Assembly (NCBI GenBank): GCA_036303105.1
Contig: JAXJBF010000014.1
Coordinates: forward strand, 1 to 15,284
Source: UMGS1590 sp036303105
Lineage (GTDB): Bacteria > Bacillota > Peptococcia > Peptococcales > Peptococcaceae
Direction of reading: 5' to 3'
Length of the DNA stretch: 15,284 bases
The notes under the pieces were generated by a model. That model did no database searches, was not told where the DNA came from, and worked only from the letters and a program-made list of their open reading frames with translations. The position numbers and the translations under genes are program-made. The first letter of the stretch is position 1. Every line of letters begins with the position of its first letter. Shown piece by piece: positions 1-4,796 of the stretch.

Positions 1-35
1 TAGCCTTATCCGTAGCCTTATCCGTAGCCTTATCC
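1..35 (-). repeat. 12-bp tandem repeat encoding DKAT units
   Basis: The plus strand reads TAGCCTTATCCG at 1-12 and 13-24 and all but the last base again at 25-35. On the minus strand this codes repeated Asp-Lys-Ala-Thr in frame with the DUF6291-like protein. The array touches the window edge, so copy number is unknown. Confidence 0.8.
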
Positions 36-613
36 TTATGTAGATTTGCTAGATTTGCTAGGCTAGCATTTCTAGCATTTTTAGCATTGCTAGGTTTGCT
101 AGAATATGCATTGTTTTCATAGCTAGCATTTGTAGCAATGCTAGCTTTGCTAGAGTAGGCATCTCTTTCCTCGCTGGCATTTGTAGCAATGCTAGGTTTG
201 CTAGAGCAGGCATCACTTTCCTCGCTGGCATTTATAGCAATGCCAGACGTGCTGAAATACGCCTCGTCCAAAGCGGCATCATTTGCCATGCCGTCCTCTT
301 CGCAGGCATGGCCTGACGCCGCCGCCATCTTGCTGGCGTTTTCTGCTTTCTTACGGCCACCCTTGCGCCCTGCTTCGACGCGTCTCTTCCGGCGCTCGTC
401 GTAGAGATCCAAAGAGCGCTGCACATCGCCTTCCACAGCCGCAAAAGCCACGCGTTCCAGCAGCGACATATCCTCAGGCATGCTGCATGGCGCCCCCACC
501 GTGGAAAATACCGCTTGCAATACGCGTTTAAACGATTCAGCAGGCAACTCCCCAATGATGTCCCAATGAGACAAAAACATCAAAAAACCCTTGCGATCAA
601 CCGACTTATTCAT
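1..613 (-). CDS. DUF6291-like phage protein, C-terminus off the window
   Basis: This is an open minus-strand frame of 204 visible codons with no stop before the left edge, so the 3' end is missing. The start is ATG at 613, preceded by a strong AAGGGAGGTG site. The N-terminal part (about residues 1-75, MNKSVDRKGF...HWDIIGELPAESF...) resembles the DUF6291 proteins of Clostridia phages, from memory of the family; its function is unknown, and such genes often lie in phage early or replication operons. A basic stretch at about 72-91 (DERRKRRVEAGRKGGRKKAE) could bind nucleic acid. From residue 124 on it is low-complexity: three 17-residue repeats, then an Asn/Ala/Leu-rich stretch, then repeated DKAT units at the edge. 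It is the last visible gene of the leftward phage operon, 25 bp after its neighbour. The domain call is moderate; the reading frame is well supported. Confidence 0.75.
   Translation of the reverse strand, partial: MNKSVDRKGFLMFLSHWDIIGELPAESFKRVLQAVFSTVGAPCSMPEDMSLLERVAFAAVEGDVQRSLDLYDERRKRRVEAGRKGGRKKAENASKMAAASGHACEEDGMANDAALDEAYFSTSGIAINASEESDACSSKPSIATNASEERDAYSSKASIATNASYENNAYSSKPSNAKNARNASLANLANLHKDKATDKATDKA
92..244 (-). repeat. Three tandem 51-bp coding repeats
   Basis: Three in-frame 51-bp units at 244-194, 193-143 and 142-92 encode GIAINASEESDACSSKP, SIATNASEERDAYSSKA and SIATNASYENNAYSSKP. A degraded fourth unit follows (SNAKNARNAS). The DNA shows recurrent GCTAGC/AGCATTGCTA blocks. 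The pattern fits expansion by slippage or unequal recombination inside the tail of the DUF6291-like protein. Confidence 0.85.
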
Positions 614-638
614 CGCCACACCTCCCTTACATCAACAA

Positions 639-821
639 TCACACATCCTGCCGCGCCCACGCACACACCGCGCTGCGTCCCTGCGGCTCATAGCGCCCTG
701 CCGGGCAATACGCCCGCACATACGCCGCAAACCAGGCGCCCTCGGCGCGCCCGTCCCAATTGAACGGACACCGCCGCCCCAGCGCCCCGCACCAAAGCAC
801 CGTCCCCCACACCTTCACCAC
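639..821 (-). CDS. Small phage protein of unknown function, 60 aa
   Basis: I do not recognise this protein. The frame runs from GTG at 821 to TGA at 639. GTG was chosen because AAGGGG (830-835) lies 8 bases before it, and the start overlaps the stop of the gene upstream, as elsewhere in this operon. The sequence carries scattered Trp, Tyr and Cys residues (CPFNWDGRAEGAWFAAYVRAYC) and a G/C-rich third codon position like its neighbours, unlike the arginine/proline-rich shadow frames. A second GTG at 818 is an equally possible start. No signal peptide or membrane segment is evident. It sits between the 90-residue protein and the DUF6291-like gene. The main doubt is that it is short and without a known family. 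Confidence 0.55.
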   Translation of the reverse strand: MVKVWGTVLWCGALGRRCPFNWDGRAEGAWFAAYVRAYCPAGRYEPQGRSAVCAWARQDV

Positions 822-1087
822 CGCCTGCACCCCTTCCAACAGCCATTCAGCGCCAACACCCACGCCGCCATCAGCCGCTCCTCGCGCGACCAGCCAAAGC
901 GCCACGCCGCCCGCGCCAGCCCCCGCCGGCCCACACGACGCCCCCCGCGCAGCGCCAGCGCCGTCAGCCTGGCCGCCTGCGCCGCAAACCGCGCCACATG
1001 CGCCGCCTCCGCATCCATCGCCAAAATCGCCAGCGGCATCTCCACCTGCGCCAGCCAAAACGACAACGGCGCCTCGCTCCGCCTCAT
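815..1087 (-). CDS. Small phage protein of unknown function, 90 aa
   Basis: I do not recognise a family. ATG at 1087 has GGAGG seven bases upstream and overlaps the TGA of the preceding gene (ATGA arrangement), which suggests translational coupling. An in-frame GTG at 1093 is a weaker start because it sits on top of the ribosome site. The protein is rich in Ala, Leu and Arg, probably helical, with the conserved-looking segment WLAQVEMPLAILAMDAEAA near the N-terminus and a Trp-rich end (WVLALNGCWKGCRRW). No clear membrane span is seen. Codon third positions are strongly G/C, as in the neighbouring phage genes. A longer minus frame covering 639-1142 overlaps it but looks like a shadow except for its last 60 codons, which are annotated separately. 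Confidence 0.65.
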   Translation of the reverse strand: MRRSEAPLSFWLAQVEMPLAILAMDAEAAHVARFAAQAARLTALALRGGRRVGRRGLARAAWRFGWSREERLMAAWVLALNGCWKGCRRW

Positions 1088-1383
1088 ACACACGCCTCCT
1101 TCTCGCCATCGGCCGACGCCTGCGCATACAGCGCCGCATCATAAAACGCCCGCGCCGCCGCCCAGATCGCCTTCGCCATCTCCGTCTTGCGCATCCCCGC
1201 CTTGTCGTAAAGCATAATCAGCTCCACCACCGCGCCGTCCGGATACGCCCCAAACAGCTTCAGCGCATAACCCAGCGTGTGCGGCCAGCCCTCGCCAAAC
1301 GCCTGCTGCACCGCCGCCATATCCCACGCATAACGCAAATACTTCTCCGCTGCATTCATCGCCAAAATCGACGTATTATTCAT
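1084..1383 (-). CDS. Phage protein of unknown function, 99 aa
   Basis: This is a clean minus frame from ATG at 1383 (or the GTG just before it, 1386) to TGA at 1084. The ribosome site is weak: AAAGG lies further upstream than usual. The protein is amphipathic and helical (MNNTSILAMNAAEKYLRYAWDMAAVQQAFG...), with evenly mixed residues typical of a true gene, and ends in an acidic/lysine tail. It contains no motif I can name. Its stop overlaps the start of the next gene by the ATGA arrangement, placing it in the early leftward phage operon. A cytoplasmic phage accessory role is inferred only from position. Confidence 0.7.
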   Translation of the reverse strand: MNNTSILAMNAAEKYLRYAWDMAAVQQAFGEGWPHTLGYALKLFGAYPDGAVVELIMLYDKAGMRKTEMAKAIWAAARAFYDAALYAQASADGEKEACV

Positions 1384-1418
1384 CACACATCACCCAAACC
1401 TTTCCTTATACTACCCAC

Positions 1419-1643
1419 TCACACACGCCGCGCCGACCGCCTGCGCGCCCTGCCAAGCGACCGCCCCCGCGGCACCATCAGCCAATACGTCGCCGCGCAC
1501 ACCAGCGCAAACCCCACCAGCCCCAGCACCGACTTCAGCCGACCCTCGGCCACCATCGCCACCAACGCCACATCCAGCGCCGCCCCGGCACACACCGCGC
1601 CAATCGCCAGCGACACCATCCGCTCCAACACCCTGTGCAGCAT
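1419..1643 (-). CDS. Small phage membrane protein, 74 aa
   Basis: I chose ATG at 1643 because GGAAGGGAG ends eight bases before it; an upstream TTG at 1679 would put that ribosome site inside the gene. Two hydrophobic segments (about residues 10-32, MVSLAIGAVCAGAALDVALV, and about 37-58, SVLGLVGFALVCAATYWLMV) predict a two-span inner-membrane protein. The C-terminus is strongly positive (RGRSLGRARRRSARRV), which would favour a cytoplasmic tail. No family is recognised. It follows the Cro-like gene after a short hairpin and lies in the early operon. Superinfection exclusion or another lysogeny-linked role is possible, but nothing in the sequence shows it. Confidence 0.65.
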   Translation of the reverse strand: MLHRVLERMVSLAIGAVCAGAALDVALVAMVAEGRLKSVLGLVGFALVCAATYWLMVPRGRSLGRARRRSARRV

Positions 1644-1660
1644 CACAACCACTCCCTTCC

Positions 1661-1677
1661 GTCCCTGAATAAGGGAC
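1661..1677 (-). other. Short hairpin between Cro-like gene and membrane-protein gene
   Basis: A perfect 6-bp inverted repeat, GTCCCT and AGGGAC, is separated by five bases. It lies just past the Cro-like stop and just before the next ribosome site. It has no T-run, so it is more likely an mRNA-processing or translation-tuning element, or a weak attenuator, than a terminator. Confidence 0.4.
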
Positions 1678-1679
1678 AA

Positions 1680-1883
1680 CTACATTAAAAAAATTTTGTC
1701 ACGCTCATCCCGCGACAACCCTAAAATCTGACTCAGCCGCGCCACCTCCGACGCCGTAAACTCCGTCAGCCCGTAGCGCTTCTTATAAAAACCGTAATTA
1801 CTCAGCCCCAGCGCACTGGCGAGAAACGAATACTTCAGACCCTTGGCGGCAATCGCTGCATCCAACAACACTGTATCCGTCAT
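1680..1883 (-). CDS. Cro-like HTH regulator (DUF739-type phage protein), 67 aa
   Basis: This is the first gene of the leftward phage operon, facing the CI-type repressor. ATG at 1883 follows a purine-rich GGGAGGGAGGAGT site; TAG is at 1680. The sequence (LLDAAIAAKGLKYSFLASALGLSNYGFYKK...FTASEVARLSQILGLS...) has the helix-turn-helix layout of small phage XRE/Cro proteins: a helix pair at about 10-36 and a third and fourth helix around 42-58. Size and motif match the DUF739-like HTH proteins of Clostridia prophages, from memory of that family. Its expected role is to bind the operators between the two promoters and shut down the repressor during lytic growth. Function is inferred from position and fold; no operator binding is shown here. 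Confidence 0.75.
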   Translation of the reverse strand: MTDTVLLDAAIAAKGLKYSFLASALGLSNYGFYKKRYGLTEFTASEVARLSQILGLSRDERDKIFLM

Positions 1884-1930
1884 ACTCCTCCCTCCCTTCG
1901 GACGAATGTATCTAAATCAGCTACAACCTA

Positions 1931-1959
1931 AGCATACCACCCTGTCCCTATATCGTCAA
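1931..1959 (-). promoter_or_regulatory. Predicted early leftward promoter for the Cro-like operon
   Basis: Read on the minus strand, TTGACG (1959-1954) and TATGCT (1936-1931) are separated by exactly 17 bp, close to the sigma-70/SigA consensus. It points into the Cro-like gene at 1883 with a leader of about 40 bases. A GCTACAA heptamer at 1920-1926 recurs at 2009-2015, at the other promoter, and is a candidate operator half-site. Confidence 0.6.
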
Positions 1960-1987
1960 CAAATATTCTGAGAAATCGCAAAATCTG

Positions 1988-2016
1988 TTGTAATTCGCCA
2001 CTAAAGTTGCTACAAT
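1988..2016 (+). promoter_or_regulatory. Predicted repressor promoter
   Basis: TTGTAA (1988-1993) and TACAAT (2011-2016) are spaced by 17 bp and point to the CI-type repressor at 2046. The two boxes include the inverted pentamers TTGTA and TACAA, so an operator may overlap the promoter, as is usual in phage switches. Confidence 0.6.
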
Positions 2017-2045
2017 GGAAACAGCAAAGAAAAGGAGGTGATCGG

Positions 2046-2669
2046 ATGAGTGTTAAGGACAACATCAAGCGGCGGCGCGAAGCCCTCGGCATGACCCTAA
2101 GCGACCTGGCCCGCTCCATCGGATTAAAGTCCCGCTCGGCGATCTCCAAAATCGAACTCGGTGAAAACGACATCGGCCAGGCCAAACTCCTCGCCATCGC
2201 CAACGCCCTGCACACCACCCCCGCCGAACTCCTCGGCGCCCCTGCGCCAGACGCCGCAGAAGGCGGCTATCGCCTGCCTGTGCTCGGGTCCATCGCCGGC
2301 GGCACCCCCATCGAAGCCGTGCAGAACATGGCCTCCGACGACTGGGTCGACGTCTCCGCCGCCACCGCCCGTGACGGCCGCCACATCGCCCTGCGCGTCA
2401 GCGGCCACAGCATGGAACCCATGATCTACGACGGCTCCATCGCCATCATCCGCCTCTGCCCCGAATGGGTCGGCGGCGCCGTCATGGCCGTCTACGTCGG
2501 CGACTACGACGCCACCCTCAAAAAAGTCAAAATCGACAGCCACGGCATCCTCATGCTCCAGCCCTTCAACCCCGACTTCGAAACCAAAATCTTCACCCCC
2601 GAAGAACAACAACGCCAAAACGTCAAACCCCTCGGCATCCTCGTCGAACACCGCAAACGCTGGGTGTGA
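2046..2669 (+). CDS. CI/LexA-type self-cleaving phage repressor, 207 aa
   Basis: This is the lysogeny repressor: an N-terminal DNA-binding domain and a C-terminal S24 protease that cleaves itself on RecA activation. ATG at 2046 is fixed by an excellent AAAGGAGGTG site; the frame upstream to TTG 2007 lacks one. Residues 5-64 form an XRE helix-turn-helix (NIKRRREALGMTLSDLARSIG...AISKIELGENDI). The predicted cleavage bond is Ala84-Gly85 in GSIAGGTP. Catalytic Ser122 lies in SGHSMEPM, and Lys159 in TLKKVK is the expected general base. All needed residues are present, so it should be functional. It is divergent from the Cro-like gene, and a terminator follows 105 bases after the stop. Its GC-rich codons match the phage operon, not the AT-rich island to its right. 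Confidence 0.92.
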   Translation: MSVKDNIKRRREALGMTLSDLARSIGLKSRSAISKIELGENDIGQAKLLAIANALHTTPAELLGAPAPDAAEGGYRLPVLGSIAGGTPIEAVQNMASDDWVDVSAATARDGRHIALRVSGHSMEPMIYDGSIAIIRLCPEWVGGAVMAVYVGDYDATLKKVKIDSHGILMLQPFNPDFETKIFTPEEQQRQNVKPLGILVEHRKRWV

Positions 2670-2694
2670 TCCGCGCGTGCCCGCGTGAGCATGC

Positions 2695-2765
2695 GCGCAC
2701 GGATGCGTACGTAAGCGTGCCGTGAGCAGGCGGGCGTGTGCGCACGGATGCGTGCGTAAGCGTGC
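2695..2765 (+). repeat. Two 26-bp GC-rich direct repeats, 45-bp period
   Basis: GCGCACGGATGCGTACGTAA followed by GCGTGC occurs at 2695-2720 and again at 2740-2765 with one change (A to G). Each copy is itself a hyphenated palindrome with GCACG and CGTGC ends around CGTACG. They lie between the repressor stop and its terminator. Nothing protein-like supports translation here. They could be protein-binding sites (partition, recombination or repressor sites) or a relic of local duplication. Confidence 0.75.
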
Positions 2766-2774
2766 AGGCATGCG

Positions 2775-2808
2775 AAAGCCCCACCGTCCCAATGGACGGT
2801 GGGGCTTT
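2775..2808 (+). terminator. Strong rho-independent terminator after the repressor
   Basis: A perfect 15-bp stem (AAAGCCCCACCGTCC and its complement, loop CAAT) is followed by TTTGTTTGTG. It ends repressor transcription and marks the right end of the GC-rich phage block. Confidence 0.92.
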
Positions 2809-2834
2809 GTTTGTGTGGGGGGTGGAGAAAAATA

Positions 2835-2871
2835 CCCCCTGATGGTGGAAACGACAGCCACGATCAGGGGG
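2835..2871 (+). promoter_or_regulatory. IS leader hairpin enclosing a ribosome binding site
   Basis: CCCCCTGAT (2835-2843) pairs with ATCAGGGGG (2863-2871), and after one mismatch GTGG pairs with CCAC around a nine-base loop. The 3' arm contains AGGGGG, the likely ribosome site of the orfA relic starting at ATG 2879. Such hairpins are known in IS10, IS30 and others to block translation of transposase from read-through mRNA. The right-hand copy (13314-13347) keeps GTGG/CCAC but has lost most of the outer stem. An 18-bp perfect palindrome (2873-2890) follows directly. Confidence 0.55.
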
Positions 2872-2878
2872 TGCATTT

Positions 2879-3011
2879 ATGCATAAATGCAGCAGCCGTT
2901 GCCAGCCATTCATGCCATGATAGCCACAAAAATACTCATAGAAAAACCGCTGAGCATTTGGGCTTACGAGATAAGTATGTTGTCAAAAAGCCGCTTAAGC
3001 GTGAACATCGG
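2879..3011 (+). pseudogene. Frameshifted relic of IS orfA (HTH transposase subunit)
   Basis: From ATG 2879 the DNA aligns by eye with the right-hand relic at 13358. After a one-base deletion near 2925 it continues in a new frame as HKNTHRKTAEHLGLRDKYVVKKPLKREHR. This is the helix-turn-helix of an IS3-type OrfA, where intact relatives read GKTHREIAEHLGLRDK (from memory). The motif runs to about 3011, after which no transposase sequence is recognised, so the element is frameshifted and truncated. Its leader hairpin and ribosome site survive. It marks the left boundary of the AT-rich island. Family assignment to IS3 is probable, not certain. Confidence 0.65.
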
Positions 3012-3251
3012 TTTGTGAGTTTGATCAAAGAATACTACACTGAATTCACGATGTACAGCAAGGCAACGTTATTATGGCAAACACACCTCAAGACATATCA
3101 GAACGAAACATTTATAAACCTCTTAATATTAACGGTTTTGTGCAGTCGCCATTAGACAAAAAGCGCTTATTCTTTCCTGCTCAAATAAACTTCATACCAA
3201 AAGCTTTAATCTTTTCAAATATTATCCAAATAATACCATCATTCTAAAAAA
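3012..3251. other. AT-rich intergenic stretch with no gene seen
   Basis: The frame of the IS relic stays open to 3155 but its residues match nothing I know and the composition is ordinary AT-rich DNA. No tRNA, repeat or clear terminator for the MFS gene ending at 3252 is visible; AAAAG and CTTTT arms near 3199-3215 are too weak. The stretch is probably decayed insertion-sequence or spacer DNA. Confidence 0.5.
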
Positions 3252-4460
3252 TCAAACCTTTTCATTATTATTTTTATCAATTAATACTGTTTCTTTAAAA
3301 AAAATAGATCCAATACAAATCAAAAGTGGAAGCACTGCTATTCCAACCATTATATTTTCTATTGCGATAGTCTTTGTCAAAAATCCTACAATTATTGGTG
3401 CAAAAACGCCACCAAAGATCTCACCCATTGCTGGTGTAAATGACGTCGCCCTCTCACTCAAATAAATTGGCACTGATTCACTTGGAATAACAGAATTTAA
3501 GATGATCATCGCTCCAGACATAAAACACGACGCCACAGCTAATAAAAATGTCGTTAAGCCCCACGATACATCCATTTTAACAAATGTAAAAAATGCCAGA
3601 CCGCCTAAGCTTGCTAAAATGGCGACTGTTTTTTTTCTTCCAAAGTAATCAGAAACTGTTGGGCCAAGAAATTCTCCTATAAATCCACCAATTCCAAATC
3701 CTGAAAATACAACGCCAGCTTGAACGATAGAAGCTTCTCTTGACAAATTAAGATAAATAATCCCATATGAAGCTGTTGTAAAATACCACATCATAGCTAA
3801 ACACGTCAAAAAAGTGGCTAGTAGTATATTTTTATATTTGAGAACTTCTGTTAGGTTATTCTCCTGTTTTTCTTTTATTTCTTCTTTCTCTAAAAAAATA
3901 TTTTGACAACTTAATATTAACGCGCAAACAATACAAAGAATGATACCAATTATCAAAAATGATCCTTGCCAACCAATTTCTGAATTCGCAAAGCGCGTAA
4001 ACATAATAGTACCTATTGCTGAACCTATAAAAGTATAACTTGATTGAGCCGCACCAAAAAACAAGCCTCTTCTTTTTGGATCACAAAATTTAGTTAAAAT
4101 CGAAAAACTTGTCGGAACGATAGAACCACAACCAAATCCTACAAATGCAACAAAAATATATACAAAAGAAATATCGCTTGTTAATGACAAGAAAAGAAAA
4201 GATACACTTGCAAGCAATATACCACAACACATAATATTTTTCGCTTTAAAATACGCCAATAATTTTCCACAAATTAAAATAGACATACACCAAAATAAAG
4301 CTAAAACTCCAGATAAATATCCATTGTGTTCCATACCTAATGAAAAACTTTTTGAGAAATAAGGGAATAAATATGAAATACAGTTATGAGCAATCCCCCC
4401 CCCTCCCCACACTAACATCATCAGAAACAAAATATACCACTGATATTTGTATTTTTGCAT
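3252..4460 (-). CDS. MFS transporter, last gene of the operon, 402 aa
   Basis: This is an integral membrane carrier of the major facilitator superfamily, expected to have 12 spans and to move an organic anion or the pathway product across the inner membrane. ATG at 4460 was chosen because GAGG lies eight bases upstream; an in-frame GTG at 4514 would add 18 non-MFS residues. The first half has the cytoplasmic loop CDPKRRG between spans 4 and 5. A charged central loop (EKEEIKEKQENN, about 191-202) splits the halves. The second half carries motif A (GPTVSDYFGRKK, about 266-277). The type is closest in feel to OxlT/organic-acid MFS carriers; substrate unknown. It lies 77 bp after the ferredoxin gene. 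Odd: codons 19-22 contain a G9 tract in an otherwise AT-rich gene. Confidence 0.88.
   Translation of the reverse strand: MQKYKYQWYILFLMMLVWGGGGIAHNCISYLFPYFSKSFSLGMEHNGYLSGVLALFWCMSILICGKLLAYFKAKNIMCCGILLASVSFLFLSLTSDISFVYIFVAFVGFGCGSIVPTSFSILTKFCDPKRRGLFFGAAQSSYTFIGSAIGTIMFTRFANSEIGWQGSFLIIGIILCIVCALILSCQNIFLEKEEIKEKQENNLTEVLKYKNILLATFLTCLAMMWYFTTASYGIIYLNLSREASIVQAGVVFSGFGIGGFIGEFLGPTVSDYFGRKKTVAILASLGGLAFFTFVKMDVSWGLTTFLLAVASCFMSGAMIILNSVIPSESVPIYLSERATSFTPAMGEIFGGVFAPIIVGFLTKTIAIENIMVGIAVLPLLICIGSIFFKETVLIDKNNNEKV
4395..4403 (-). repeat. G9 homopolymer inside the MFS gene
   Basis: The plus strand has nine consecutive C at 4395-4403, then T, then four more C. On the coding strand this is GGGGA followed by nine G, encoding Gly19-Gly22 in the first membrane span. 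A one-base length change would shift the frame about 20 codons after the start. Confidence 0.9.
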
Positions 4461-4537
4461 CGACTCACCCTCTATTACATAATACGCCAAGAAAAGCTGC
4501 GACTTTGTTGCCACAACTTTTCTTGTAAACTACTTAT

Positions 4538-4759
4538 TTATTTCAACGGCATGCTTAAAAGCATCATAGGCAAAGGGTATCTCATTTCAATAGCACCTGC
4601 TGGACAATCCATAACACAAGCTCTACAATGCCAGCATTCTTTTTCATAAATCGGTTCTGGCACTTTTCCCGATTCTACTGGGCCAAATACATTCATGCTA
4701 CAAATGCTTGAACAAATATTGCATTTTATACATTTATCTTTATTTATTACCGGAGGCAT
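4538..4759 (-). CDS. Two-[4Fe-4S] ferredoxin, AprB-like partner, 73 aa
   Basis: This is a small soluble electron carrier with two cluster-binding motifs: Cys10, 13, 16 and 20 (CIKCNICSSIC) and Cys42, 45, 48 and 52 (CWHCRACVMDCP). The second motif runs into PAGAIEMRYPLP, reminiscent of the beta subunit of adenylylsulfate reductase and of ferredoxins paired with fumarate-reductase-like flavoproteins. The ATG at 4759 has AAGG about ten bases upstream. It lies 37 bp after the FAD protein gene, so the two probably form an electron-transfer pair, either feeding electrons to the FAD site or taking them from it. All eight cysteines are present. It is too short to be a full AprB, and no sulfur-oxidation gene is nearby. 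Confidence 0.88.
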   Translation of the reverse strand: MPPVINKDKCIKCNICSSICSMNVFGPVESGKVPEPIYEKECWHCRACVMDCPAGAIEMRYPLPMMLLSMPLK

Positions 4760-4796
4760 TTCTTCTTTTCCTTCTTTCTTTATACATACTTCGATA

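Noticed and set aside
92..244. CRISPR-like array
   Set aside because: The repeats are contiguous 51-bp units with no unique spacers, keep the reading frame, and encode a protein tail.
760..1668. A 302-codon plus-strand open frame across the phage operon
   Set aside because: It is extremely Pro/Ala/Arg/Ser/His-rich with no domain and lies antisense to a well-organised operon with ribosome sites; it is a GC-rich shadow.
2695..2765. Short CRISPR array of two repeats
   Set aside because: Only two copies, one 19-bp spacer, and no cas gene nearby.
2124..2876. A 250-codon minus-strand open frame over the repressor
   Set aside because: It is antisense to the clearly real repressor, runs through its terminator and direct repeats, and has a glycine/aspartate/valine-rich shadow composition.
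3195..3251. Terminator for the MFS operon
   Set aside because: Only a weak AAAAG/CTTTT pairing without GC pairs or a T-run was found.
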